Shown piece after piece: positions 18,526 to 27,004 of a DNA stretch of 64,000 nucleotides. The notes below the pieces were generated by a model, which did not search any database, had not been told where the DNA came from, and saw only the letters and a list, made by a program, of their open reading frames with translations. Position 1 is the stretch's first letter, and each line of letters opens with the position of its first letter. This DNA comes from Duganella qianjiadongensis (lineage in GTDB: Bacteria > Pseudomonadota > Gammaproteobacteria > Burkholderiales > Burkholderiaceae_D). The position numbers were made by a program, and so were the translations under genes. The stretch lies in assembly GCF_009857915.1 (NCBI RefSeq), contig NZ_WWCM01000003.1, positions 310,001 to 374,000 on the forward strand, read 5' to 3'.

Positions 18526-19517
18526 TGCAGTTATTTTCCGACTGGCTGGGCCTGGCCCAGGGCTGGTTGTTTGAAACCGTCGTACAACCGCTGGTGTTCC
18601 AGCTGGGTTTTGGCGAATTTGTCGAAGAATCGTTCGAAGGCACCGAGTGGCTGCTGATAGGCGCGCTGGAATTGCTGCTGCTGTTTCTTGTGCTGCGTCC
18701 GCTCGAAGCGCTGCTGCCGGTGCACCGGATCAGCGACCCGCGCGCGCGCTGGAACGATTTTCTCTACACGGTGCTGCACCGTATCGGCCTGTTTTCCCTG
18801 CTGATTTTCTTTACCCTTGATCCGCTGATGGATGCGCTGGCGGCACAGCTGCGTTTCGAAAGCTTCCGTCCGCTGAATCTGGAGAACCTGTTGCCCGGTA
18901 TTAGCCCGCTGGCCAGCTTCCTCGTGTATCTGGTGGTGCTGGACTTCTTCGATTACTGGTACCACCGCGCCTCGCACCACTTCAACTGGTGGTGGGGTTT
19001 GCACGGCCTGCACCATAGCCAGCAGAACATGAACCTGTGGAGCGATAACCGCAATCACCTGCTGGACGATCTGCTACGCGATATCTATATGGCGCTGATC
19101 GCCCTGTTTATCGGCGTGGAGCCGGCCCAGTACGTGGTGCTGGTATCAGTTTCGCGGATTTTGCAAAGCCTGCAGCATGCCAATGTGCGCATCCATTTCG
19201 GCTGGCTGGGCGAACGCCTGCTGGTGTCGCCGCGCTATCACCGCCACCACCACGCCATCGGCCATGGCCACGAGAGCGATGGTGCAGGCACGCTGGGCGG
19301 CTGCAACTTTGCCGTGCTGCTGCCGCTGTGGGACATCCTGTTCGGCACCGCCCGGTTCACCGGCGAGTTTGCCGCCACCGGCATCCGCGACCAGCTGCCG
19401 CACACCGATGCGCAGGGAGTACAGCAGCCGGGCCGCGACTATGGCAGCAGTTTCTGGGCGCAGCAGTGGCTGGGCCTGAAGCGCATGGTGGAATACGCCG
19501 GCAAGGATGTGGTCTGA
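18522..19517 (+). CDS. sterol desaturase/fatty acid hydroxylase family membrane protein
   Basis: This 331-aa integral membrane di-iron enzyme has several hydrophobic helices (LLIGALELLLLFLVL, FSLLIFFTL, FLVYLVVLDFF). The family's histidine clusters are HRASHH, HGLHHSQ and the late YHRHHHAIGHG. Members hydroxylate or desaturate lipids; the substrate is unknown. The start overlaps the deacetylase stop (ATGA), and its own stop overlaps the EI24 gene start (TGATG). Neighbours suggest an envelope or membrane-lipid role. Confidence 0.9.
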   Translation: MMQLFSDWLGLAQGWLFETVVQPLVFQLGFGEFVEESFEGTEWLLIGALELLLLFLVLRPLEALLPVHRISDPRARWNDFLYTVLHRIGLFSLLIFFTLDPLMDALAAQLRFESFRPLNLENLLPGISPLASFLVYLVVLDFFDYWYHRASHHFNWWWGLHGLHHSQQNMNLWSDNRNHLLDDLLRDIYMALIALFIGVEPAQYVVLVSVSRILQSLQHANVRIHFGWLGERLLVSPRYHRHHHAIGHGHESDGAGTLGGCNFAVLLPLWDILFGTARFTGEFAATGIRDQLPHTDAQGVQQPGRDYGSSFWAQQWLGLKRMVEYAGKDVV

Positions 19518-20332
19518 TGGGCGCCGTGCTGCGTAGCTGGGGGCAGGCCTTTGGCTCGCAGTGGCATCCGCGCCTGCTGGCCATGAGCGTGCTGCCGTTT
19601 CTGCTGGCGCTGGCGGTATGGGCGGTGCTGCTGTATCTGGGTCTGCAGCCGCTGATCGATTATCTGCATGCGCTGTTCACCGAGTATGACGGCTTTTCCC
19701 GCAGCAGCAGCCTGCTGACGGCGCTGGGACTGGCCACCCTGAAGACCGTGGTGGTGCCGCTGATCGCCATGCTGGCCCTGCTGCCGCTGATGATACTGAC
19801 GGCGCTGGTGTTCATCGGCGTGGTAGCCATGCCGCTGATAGGCCGCCATGTGGGGCGGCGCAGTTTTCCGCAGCTGGAACAGCGCAAGGGCGGCTCGCTG
19901 CTGGGCAGCGTGGGCACGGCGCTGGGCGGCATGCTGATTTTTATCGGCCTGTGGCTGGTGACGCTGCCGCTGTATGCTTTCCCGCCGCTGGCGGTGGCCA
20001 CGCAGGCGCTGTTGTGGGGCTGGCTGACCATGCGCGTGATGGTGTACGACGCGCTGGCCGATTACGCCACGGCGGACGAACGGCGCGAGATATTGCAGCA
20101 GCACCGTGGCCGCCTGCTGCTGATCGGCGTGATTTCCGGCGCAGCTGGCGCCTTGCCCGGAGCGCTGTGGCTGGGCGGTGTGACGGCGGTGGTGCTGTTC
20201 CCGTTTCTGGCTGCCGCCTCGATCTGGCTGTATGTGCTGATTTTTATCTTCACCGGCCTGTGGTTTGCGTATTATTGTCTGGCAGCGCTGGCGCAATTGC
20301 GTGCCGCCGCACCTGCCGCTTTGGCAGAATGA
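19517..20332 (+). CDS. EI24-domain integral membrane protein
   Basis: This 271-aa membrane protein has about six hydrophobic segments (LLAMSVLPFLLALAVWAVLLYLG, TVVVPLIAMLALLPLMILTA, FIGLWLVTLPLYAFP, VLFPFLAAASIWLYVLIF). It matches the CysZ/EI24 layout. The ATG at 19517 overlaps the previous stop and is followed by RSWGQAF, as in relatives. The family includes the sulfate importer CysZ, but most betaproteobacterial members have no assigned role. It belongs to the 16.5-21.1 kb operon. Confidence 0.85.
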   Translation: MGAVLRSWGQAFGSQWHPRLLAMSVLPFLLALAVWAVLLYLGLQPLIDYLHALFTEYDGFSRSSSLLTALGLATLKTVVVPLIAMLALLPLMILTALVFIGVVAMPLIGRHVGRRSFPQLEQRKGGSLLGSVGTALGGMLIFIGLWLVTLPLYAFPPLAVATQALLWGWLTMRVMVYDALADYATADERREILQQHRGRLLLIGVISGAAGALPGALWLGGVTAVVLFPFLAAASIWLYVLIFIFTGLWFAYYCLAALAQLRAAAPAALAE

Positions 20333-20358
20333 AGAACAGCTTTAAGGAGTAGGGTGTT

Positions 20359-21144
20359 ATGGCGATCGGTCTTATCATCATCGGCGATGAAATTCTGTCG
20401 GGCCGCCGGCACGACCAGCATTTCCCCAAGGTGCTGCAGATACTGGCGGCACGCGGACTGCAACTTGGCTGGGCCGAGATACTGCTTGATGATCCGGCCC
20501 GCATCACGGCCACGCTCAAGCGTACTTTCGCCAGCAGCGATATCGTGTTCTGCTGCGGCGGCATAGGCGCCACGCCGGACGACCATACGCGCCAGGCCGC
20601 CGCCGATGCGCTGGGCCTGCCGCTGGTGCTGCATGAAGACGGCAAGCGTCTGATCCAGCAGCGCATACTGCAGATGGGTTACGAGGCAGGGCAGGCGGCC
20701 GATCTGGAGTCGGCGGAAAACCTGCATCGCCTGAAGATGGCGGAATTTGCCGCAGGGGCCGAACTGATTCCCAACCCGTACAACAATATTGCCGGATTCT
20801 CGCTGCGCCAGCACTATTTCGTGCCGGGCTTTCCCGTGATGGCATGGCCCATGATCGAATGGGTGCTGGACCAGCACTATTCGCACCTGTACAACCGCGC
20901 GCCGCGCATCGAGCAGTCGGTGCTGGTGTACGAGGCGGCCGAGTCGGCGCTGACGCCGTTGATGCAGATGCTGGAAGCGGATTATCCCGGTGTGAAGATT
21001 TTCAGTCTGCCCAGCGTGGGTGACGCCAATACACGGCGCCATATCGAGCTGGGCGTGAAAGGCGAACCGGTGCAGACTGCAGCCGCGTTCCGTCAACTGT
21101 GCGCGGAACTGGGGAAACTCCATGTAGAGTTCAGCAACATCTAG
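20359..21144 (+). CDS. CinA-like molybdopterin-binding-fold protein
   Basis: A 261-aa protein with the MoCF_biosynth (MogA/MoeA-like) fold found at the N terminus of CinA. Signatures are IIIGDEILSGRRHDQ, CCGGIGATPDDHTRQA and NPYNNIAGF...VPGFPVM. The C-terminal CinA deamidase domain is absent, so this is the short stand-alone type. A consensus AAGGAG precedes the start. It is the last gene of the operon, before the terminator at 21172. The family's biochemical role in this form is unclear. Confidence 0.9.
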   Translation: MAIGLIIIGDEILSGRRHDQHFPKVLQILAARGLQLGWAEILLDDPARITATLKRTFASSDIVFCCGGIGATPDDHTRQAAADALGLPLVLHEDGKRLIQQRILQMGYEAGQAADLESAENLHRLKMAEFAAGAELIPNPYNNIAGFSLRQHYFVPGFPVMAWPMIEWVLDQHYSHLYNRAPRIEQSVLVYEAAESALTPLMQMLEADYPGVKIFSLPSVGDANTRRHIELGVKGEPVQTAAAFRQLCAELGKLHVEFSNI

Positions 21145-21171
21145 TGTTGCAGAGATAAGAAGTCGCTCTCG

Positions 21172-21210
21172 ACGGCGTTCTTTCGGCAGAAAGAGCGCCG
21201 TTGTTTTTTT
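21172..21210 (+). terminator. intrinsic terminator of the 16.5-21.1 kb operon
   Basis: ACGGCGTTCTTTC (21172-21184) and GAAAGAGCGCCGT (21189-21201) form a 13-pair stem with one G-T pair and a GGCA loop. A TTGTTTTTTT tract follows. Confidence 0.92.
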
Positions 21211-21355
21211 GCGAAAATCTCGTGCTTATATCAAAATATTGCAAAGTAGCGCCGGTGTGCGTCGCCCTGATGTGGTGCAATGGAAGTGCGCCATAGTGCT
21301 TCGCCGCTGCGCAATTCTGTGTGTTTTACTGTGTTAGCTGACCGGTCTGAATCAT

Positions 21356-24300
21356 ATGTTAAGCAATCGTCGTATCCGCCGGCCTCGTTTAGTTGTCCGG
21401 GCAGCGCGCAAGACTCGCGCCAGCGCTGCTGTTATCGCCAAACGGCGTGCGCGCTATCTGCAGGTGGTGCCTGCGCTGCCTGTAGTCGCTGCCGCAACGG
21501 GCAGCGCCAGTGCAGCCGATGCCAATGCGGCAGCGCCAGCAGCTGCCGCTGCCCCTGCAGCTGGCGTCACGGCACACGCATCCCCCGTTTCACTGGTTGC
21601 CTCGGCGCCCGATAGCGTGCGGTATGGCGCGGATGAAGAGTCGCTTGCCGAAGCGCAGTATGACGAGGAGCCCGCTGGCGCGGTGGAGTCTATGCAGCCA
21701 GCACAGGAAGAGCCAGAAGCGCCGCCCGTACGGTGCAGCGCGCGCGGCAAATGGCTGCTGGCGCTGGGCGCCGCCGTCGCTGCCGTGTGCGCGCTGGGCG
21801 CTTATGAAACCCGCAGTTCGGCGTTACAGTCGCGGGTGTTCAGCGATGTGGCGGGCAAGCTGCAGTACAAGGTCGAAGCTGGCCCCAGCCAGTCTATCCG
21901 CTTCCCGCACGATAGCCCTTACGATGAACGGCTCGGCTATGCCGGCCTGCCCGACTATCTGGGCAAGCTCGGCACGCGCGACTATCACGTCAGCGCGCAG
22001 GCCCGCATCTCGCCCGAGATGGCGCGTCTGGCCGACCTGGGCGTGTTCGCGACCTATAAGGAAAAGACCCGCACCGGCCTGACCATTGCCGACTGCCGCG
22101 AGCAGAACCTGTTTTCGGCCAGCTATCCGGAACGCATCTACAACAAGTTCGAGCAGGCACCGGCAGCGCTGGTGAGCAGCCTGCTGTATATCGAAAACCG
22201 CGAACTGCTGGACAACCATTACCCGAACCGCAATCCGGCCGTGGAGTGGGACCGGCTGGGCAAGGCCGTAATCGAAAAAGGCGTGAGCACGGTAGCCGGT
22301 GGCCACCGCGCGGCGGGCGGCAGTACGCTGGCCACCCAGATCGAAAAATACCGCCATTCGCCGGAAGGGCGTACCAGTTCGATGAAGGACAAGCTGCAGC
22401 AGATGGTGTCGGCCAGTCTGCGCGCCTATCAGGACGGGCCCGACACCACCCAGGCACGGCGCAGCATCGTGACCGAATATCTGAACACGGTGCCGCTGTC
22501 GGCCAAGCCCGGTTATGGCGAAGTGAACGGCATCGGTGACGGCATGTGGGTCTGGTACGGGCGCGACTTTGCGGAGCTGAACCGCCGTCTGAGCGGCAAC
22601 CTGTCCCAGCCCGATGATGTCACGGCGCTGATCTACAAGGAGGCACTGAGCCTGATGATTGCGCAGCGCCGCCCCAGCTACTATCTGGTCGATGGCGCCA
22701 GCGATCTGGAAACCCTGACCAATGCCCACTTGCGCCTGCTGGTGCAGGAAGGCGCGATTACGCCTGCGCTGCGCGACCGTGCGCTGGCCCAGCGTCTGCA
22801 TCCGGCGACCGGCAATGGCCTGCAGTCGGCGCCGGCGATGACGTTTGTATCGCGCAAGGCCTCCAACGCGATCCGCAACCATCTGGCCAATCTGCTCGGC
22901 GACAACCGCATGTACAACCTCGACCGGCTCGACCTGAGCGTGGTCAGCACCCTCGATGCGCAGGCCCAGACGGCCGTGACGCAGGTGCTGCGCGATCTGC
23001 GCGATCCGGAGAAGGCCAAGGCTGCAGGGCTGACCGGCAAAGGCATGCTGGGCAACGGCGATCCGGCCAGCGTGGTGTACAGCTTTACCCTGCTGGAGAA
23101 AGGACCGCAATACAATCTGCTGCGGCTGCAGACCGATAACTTCGACCAGCCGCTCGATATCAATGAAGGCGCCAAGCTCGATCTGGGTTCGACGGCCAAA
23201 CTGCGCACGCTGGTGACTTATCTGGACATCGTCGACCAGATGCACCGCAAATATGCCGGCATGGATAGCGCTGCACTGGCCAAGGTGGAAATCGATCCGC
23301 AGGACCGGCTATCGCTGTGGGCGCTCGACTACTTCAAGGCGCTGCCGCAGGACCCTGCAGCAAGAGCGCTGACGCCTATGCTGAACGCGGCCATGGAGCG
23401 CCAGTATTCGGGCAATCCGGGCGAAGGCTTCTTTACCGGCGGCGGCATGCATCACTTCGGCAACTTCTCCAAGGAAGACAACAACAAGATCATGACGGTG
23501 ACGGAAGCGCTGCGCCATTCCACCAATCTGGTGTTTGTGCGGCTGATGCGCGACGTGGCCAAGTACTATATGTTCCAGACGCCGGGCTCCTCGGCCTCGC
23601 TGCTGGCCAACGCGGATGACCCGCGCCGCGCCGGCTATCTGGCCCGCTTCGCCGACAAGGAAGGCAAGGAATTCCTTGGCCGCTTCTACATGAAGTACAA
23701 GGGCAAGCCGGCCGAAGAACTGGACAAGATCCTGCTGGCGAATATCCGCAGCACGCCGGTACGGCTGGCGGTGATATTCCGCACCGTGTATCCGCAGGCG
23801 ACGCTGGAGCAGTTTGCCGCCTTCCTGCGTGCCAACCTGCCTTCGCAGAACGAGGTGCCGGATGACCGCGTGGAAAAGCTGTACGATCAGTACTCTATCG
23901 ATAAGTGGTCGCTGGCGGACCGCGGCTATCTGGCCAGCGTGCATCCGCTGGAACTGTGGATGGCTGCGTATATGCACGAGCATTCGGGCGCTACGCTGGC
24001 GCAGATGACAGCGGCCAGCGAACAGCAGCGGCAGGAAGTCTACCAGTGGCTGTTCAAGACCCATCACAAGCATGCGCAGGACAAGCGTATCGCCGGTCTG
24101 ATCGAGATGGAAGGCTTTATGGAAATCCACAAGCAGTGGAAGAAAATGGGCTACCCGTTCGAATCGCTGGTGCCGTCCTACGCTACCACGCTGGGCGCTT
24201 CCGCCGACCGTCCCGCCGCACTGGCCGAGATGATGGGGATTATCGTCAACGGCGGCGTGCGCAAGGCGACCCAGCGTATCCGTTCGCTGCACTTCGCCAA

Positions 24301-24793
24301 AGGCACGCCTTACGAAACCGTGGTCACCAAAGGCAAGCCTACCGAGGACGAACGGGTGCTGTCGCCGGAAGTGGCGGCAGTGGTGGCAGAGGCCATACGC
24401 GGCGTGGTGTCGGACGGTACGGCCAAGCGCGCGCGCAAAGCCTTTGTGCTGGCCGATGGCACCAATCTGCCGGTAGGCGGCAAGACAGGCACGGGCGACC
24501 AGCGCTTCGATGTGTATGGCGCCGGTGGCCGCCTGATCGAATCGCGCTATGTCAACCGCTCGGCGACTTTCGTGTTCAACATCGGCGAGCGTTTCTTCGG
24601 TAGTATGACGGCCTACGTCCATGGGCCTGAATCGAAGAATTACGATTTCACCAGTGCGCTGCCGGTGCAGCTGCTGGTGGTGCTGGCGCCGACGCTGATG
24701 CCGCTGATCGATCCGGCAGCGCAGCAGCAACAGCAGCAGCTGCAGCAGCCGGTCGCGGGCCAGAAGGCGGCGCTGCGCGCCTGTGGCGGTTAG
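21356..24793 (+). CDS. large atypical class A penicillin-binding protein (GT51 plus transpeptidase)
   Basis: This 1145-aa bifunctional peptidoglycan synthase-like protein has a long cytoplasmic N terminus (1-130): basic, then Ala/Pro-rich, then acidic. A membrane anchor lies at about 131-150. The transglycosylase region is divergent: IENRELLDNH (about 278) replaces the usual EDRxFxxHxG, and GGSTLATQIEK (about 320) replaces GGSTITQQ. The transpeptidase triad is intact: STAK (about 610), HSTN (about 720) and GKTGTG (about 1042). The spacing between STN and KTG is unusually long (about 320 residues). The C terminus is Gln-rich. No strong SD precedes the ATG. A TAXI-family gene follows after 27 bases. 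Confidence 0.85.
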   Translation: MLSNRRIRRPRLVVRAARKTRASAAVIAKRRARYLQVVPALPVVAAATGSASAADANAAAPAAAAAPAAGVTAHASPVSLVASAPDSVRYGADEESLAEAQYDEEPAGAVESMQPAQEEPEAPPVRCSARGKWLLALGAAVAAVCALGAYETRSSALQSRVFSDVAGKLQYKVEAGPSQSIRFPHDSPYDERLGYAGLPDYLGKLGTRDYHVSAQARISPEMARLADLGVFATYKEKTRTGLTIADCREQNLFSASYPERIYNKFEQAPAALVSSLLYIENRELLDNHYPNRNPAVEWDRLGKAVIEKGVSTVAGGHRAAGGSTLATQIEKYRHSPEGRTSSMKDKLQQMVSASLRAYQDGPDTTQARRSIVTEYLNTVPLSAKPGYGEVNGIGDGMWVWYGRDFAELNRRLSGNLSQPDDVTALIYKEALSLMIAQRRPSYYLVDGASDLETLTNAHLRLLVQEGAITPALRDRALAQRLHPATGNGLQSAPAMTFVSRKASNAIRNHLANLLGDNRMYNLDRLDLSVVSTLDAQAQTAVTQVLRDLRDPEKAKAAGLTGKGMLGNGDPASVVYSFTLLEKGPQYNLLRLQTDNFDQPLDINEGAKLDLGSTAKLRTLVTYLDIVDQMHRKYAGMDSAALAKVEIDPQDRLSLWALDYFKALPQDPAARALTPMLNAAMERQYSGNPGEGFFTGGGMHHFGNFSKEDNNKIMTVTEALRHSTNLVFVRLMRDVAKYYMFQTPGSSASLLANADDPRRAGYLARFADKEGKEFLGRFYMKYKGKPAEELDKILLANIRSTPVRLAVIFRTVYPQATLEQFAAFLRANLPSQNEVPDDRVEKLYDQYSIDKWSLADRGYLASVHPLELWMAAYMHEHSGATLAQMTAASEQQRQEVYQWLFKTHHKHAQDKRIAGLIEMEGFMEIHKQWKKMGYPFESLVPSYATTLGASADRPAALAEMMGIIVNGGVRKATQRIRSLHFAKGTPYETVVTKGKPTEDERVLSPEVAAVVAEAIRGVVSDGTAKRARKAFVLADGTNLPVGGKTGTGDQRFDVYGAGGRLIESRYVNRSATFVFNIGERFFGSMTAYVHGPESKNYDFTSALPVQLLVVLAPTLMPLIDPAAQQQQQQLQQPVAGQKAALRACGG

Positions 24794-24820
24794 CTGTTGC
24801 GTTTAACTGTATGATCACTG

Positions 24821-26224
24821 ATGAAAAAAATCCTGCGCTTTTCCCGTTTCTCGCTGCGTGACCTGCTGGTAGCAGCGGCACCAACTATTTTCCTGATCGC
24901 CGGCGTGTGTCTGCTGGCCTACTGGCTGGTGGATCCGGCGCCGCCGCGCACGGTGCGGCTGGCGACGGGCCAGGACAATAGCGCTTATTCCGAGTTCGGC
25001 AAGAAGTACGCAACGGCACTGGCGGCGCATGGGGTGAAAGTGACGCTGGTGCCTTCGGCCGGTTCCGGCGAAAACCTGCGCTTGCTGAAAGAAGGCAAGG
25101 CCGATATCGCCTTCATGCAGAGCGGCACCACCAATGAGGAAGTGGCCGAGCAGGAGGGCTTGAGTTCGCTGGGCAGTCTGTTTGTCGAGCCGCTGTGGCT
25201 GTTCCTGCGCGAGCGCAAGGATCACCCGCCGGTGACCCGCTTGAGCCAGCTGAAAGGCATGCGGATTAACTTCGGGCCGGAAGGCGCCGGTGCGCCGCGG
25301 CTGTTGCGTCAGGTGCTGGAACTGAACGGCATCGAGAAGCATCAGGTGCGCAGCTATTCGCTGGCGAATACCCCGGCCACGGTGGAACTGCTGGCTGGCC
25401 GCATCGACGGGCTGGTGTTTACTTCGGCGCCGGAAGCGCCGCTGATCCAGATGCTGCTGCAGACGCCCGGCATCCGGCTGTTCAATTTCCATCAGGCCGA
25501 AGCTTATGGCCGCAAGCTGCCCTTCCTGACCCATGTGATGCTGCCGCGCGGGATCGTCGATCTGGGGCGCGATCTGCCCGCCAGTAATTTCGACCTGATT
25601 GCTCCGACGGCGACGCTGGTGGCGCGCGAGAATCTGCATCCGGCGCTGGTCGATCTGTTCGTGCAGGCGGCTGCCAACATCCATGGCGGCTCGGGCTGGT
25701 TTGCCCAGCAGGGCCAGTTCCCGTCGGCCAAGTATTCGGAAATTCCCGTGCATCCGGAAGCGGCCAAGTTCTACAAGAGCGGTCCGCCGCTGCTGCAACG
25801 CTATATGACCTTCTGGCTGGCCAATTTCCTCGACCGCATGTGGGTGGTGGTGGTGGCGCTGGGCGCCTTGCTGCTGCCGCTGTCGAAAGTGGTGCCGCCG
25901 CTGTATGTGTGGCGCATCCGTTCGCGCGTGTACCGCTGGTACGGTCAGCTGCGGGCAGTGGAGCAGGCGGTGGAAGCGGCCACGCCGGAAGACCGGCAGC
26001 AGGTGTATGCGGCGCAGCTGCTGCGCCTGAACGAGATCGAAGAGCTGGTCAATCAGGTATCGATCCCGCTGTCGTTTGCCGATGGCTTGTACGGCTTGCG
26101 CAGCCATATACAGTTCGTGCGCAAGCGTATCGAGTTTCTGCAGGATGAAGCCTGCATCGATAGCACGCCGGCTGTCGTCGCAGACGGCGCAGCAGCGGGC
26201 GGCTTAACTACTGCGACGGCTTAA
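24821..26224 (+). CDS. membrane-anchored TAXI-family solute-binding protein
   Basis: This 467-aa protein has an N-terminal membrane helix (TIFLIAGVCLLAYWLVDP). A TRAP-type TAXI solute-binding domain follows (VRLATGQDNSAYSEFG, VPSAGSGENLRLL, ADIAFMQSG, INFGPEGAGAPRL). Near residues 340-360 comes a second hydrophobic helix (MWVVVVALGALLLPL), then a cytoplasmic alpha-helical tail. TRAP permease genes (dctM/dctQ) are absent, so it is an orphan with an unusual C-terminal membrane module. It lies 27 bases after the penicillin-binding protein gene and is probably co-transcribed. A sensing or envelope-linked role is possible but not shown. Confidence 0.82.
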   Translation: MKKILRFSRFSLRDLLVAAAPTIFLIAGVCLLAYWLVDPAPPRTVRLATGQDNSAYSEFGKKYATALAAHGVKVTLVPSAGSGENLRLLKEGKADIAFMQSGTTNEEVAEQEGLSSLGSLFVEPLWLFLRERKDHPPVTRLSQLKGMRINFGPEGAGAPRLLRQVLELNGIEKHQVRSYSLANTPATVELLAGRIDGLVFTSAPEAPLIQMLLQTPGIRLFNFHQAEAYGRKLPFLTHVMLPRGIVDLGRDLPASNFDLIAPTATLVARENLHPALVDLFVQAAANIHGGSGWFAQQGQFPSAKYSEIPVHPEAAKFYKSGPPLLQRYMTFWLANFLDRMWVVVVALGALLLPLSKVVPPLYVWRIRSRVYRWYGQLRAVEQAVEAATPEDRQQVYAAQLLRLNEIEELVNQVSIPLSFADGLYGLRSHIQFVRKRIEFLQDEACIDSTPAVVADGAAAGGLTTATA

Positions 26225-26234
26225 CTGCCGCGGC

Positions 26235-26693
26235 TTAAGCGCCTATCCACGGCAGGCCATCCTTGCACCAGCCGTTGATGTTGCGGCGGTGGCCTACTTC
26301 ATCCTTGTCGCCTTCGAAGCCTTCCAGAATATCGTAGCAGTGCTGGTAGCCATGCTCGGTGGCCGATTTGGCGGCTGCGCGCGAGCGCACGCCGGAACGG
26401 CACAGGAACAGCAGCACCTGATCCTTGCGCGCCACCGTGTTGAGCTGCTCGATGAAATCGGGATTGGCCAGTCCGCCCGGATACAGCATCCACTGCACAT
26501 TGCTGTACTGCGCGTCGGGAATGGCGACCTTGCCCACCCAGTCGCGCTCGGCATGCGTGCGCACATCGACCAGCTTGACTGCCGGCTCGGCACTGACTAG
26601 ATCAAATGCTTCCTGCGGCGTGACGGCGCCCGCATACGGCCAGTCCTTGCTACGGCTACGGGCCAGGGCGAGGATCTCTTCAATTTTGCTCAT
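26235..26693 (-). CDS. rhodanese-like domain protein
   Basis: A 152-aa single-domain sulfurtransferase-type protein. The catalytic loop is CRSGVRS, and AVKLVDVRTHAERDWVG marks the conserved rhodanese N-terminal part. The C terminus, WCKDGLPW, keeps an additional Cys. The ATG at 26693 gives the family start; the longer frame to 26828 crosses the glnA regulatory region and is unlikely. It converges on the TAXI gene (10-base gap) and diverges from glnA. Confidence 0.9.
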   Translation of the reverse strand: MSKIEEILALARSRSKDWPYAGAVTPQEAFDLVSAEPAVKLVDVRTHAERDWVGKVAIPDAQYSNVQWMLYPGGLANPDFIEQLNTVARKDQVLLFLCRSGVRSRAAAKSATEHGYQHCYDILEGFEGDKDEVGHRRNINGWCKDGLPWIGA

Positions 26694-26755
26694 GACGTGT
26701 TCCAGTAGTGGGTTTGCGTTTATTATAGGCTGCCTGCACCCGCTGCACGCAAGGC

Positions 26756-26840
26756 TGCACCAAGACTGTGCATTTTCGGTGGTTTTTCGGAAAATGCACA
26801 GAATGAGTGCGTAAAATCGAATTTGCACTTATTTGGTGCG
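26756..26840. promoter_or_regulatory. three tandem NtrC-type enhancer sites upstream of glnA
   Basis: Three sites share the TGCAC-N7-GTGC(A/G) pattern of enterobacterial NtrC operators. They are TGCAC-CAAGACT-GTGCA at 26756-26772, TGCAC-AGAATGA-GTGCG at 26795-26811 and TGCAC-TTATTTG-GTGCG at 26824-26840. They lie about 130-215 bases upstream of the predicted sigma-54 start, a typical enhancer distance. A perfect 12-base inverted repeat (CTGTGCATTTTC at 26766-26777 and GAAAATGCACAG at 26790-26801) links the first two sites. ntrB-ntrC lie downstream in the same cluster. The sites also sit upstream of the divergent rhodanese gene. Confidence 0.85.
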
Positions 26841-26946
26841 GTATTGATTTGCCACAAATTAGGGCGTAGTTCCGTACTGGTGAGTTTTAAGAGAATTTAC
26901 CTGCACGATCACTGCGACTTATGACATGAGCAAACTTGCTTATGGC

Positions 26947-26962
26947 TGGCACGAATACTGCT
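26947..26962 (+). promoter_or_regulatory. sigma-54 (-24/-12) promoter of glnA
   Basis: TGGCACG-AATA-CTGCT matches the TGGCACG-N4-TTGCW consensus with one substitution. The invariant GG (26948-26949) and GC (26960-26961) are separated by the required 10 bases. Transcription should begin near 26973, about 30 bases before the glnA ATG. With the NtrC-type sites upstream this forms a standard nitrogen-regulated promoter. Confidence 0.9.
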
Positions 26963-27004
26963 TACCAATGACGCACGAGCCCCACATTCCTTTAGGAGAT
27001 ACGC

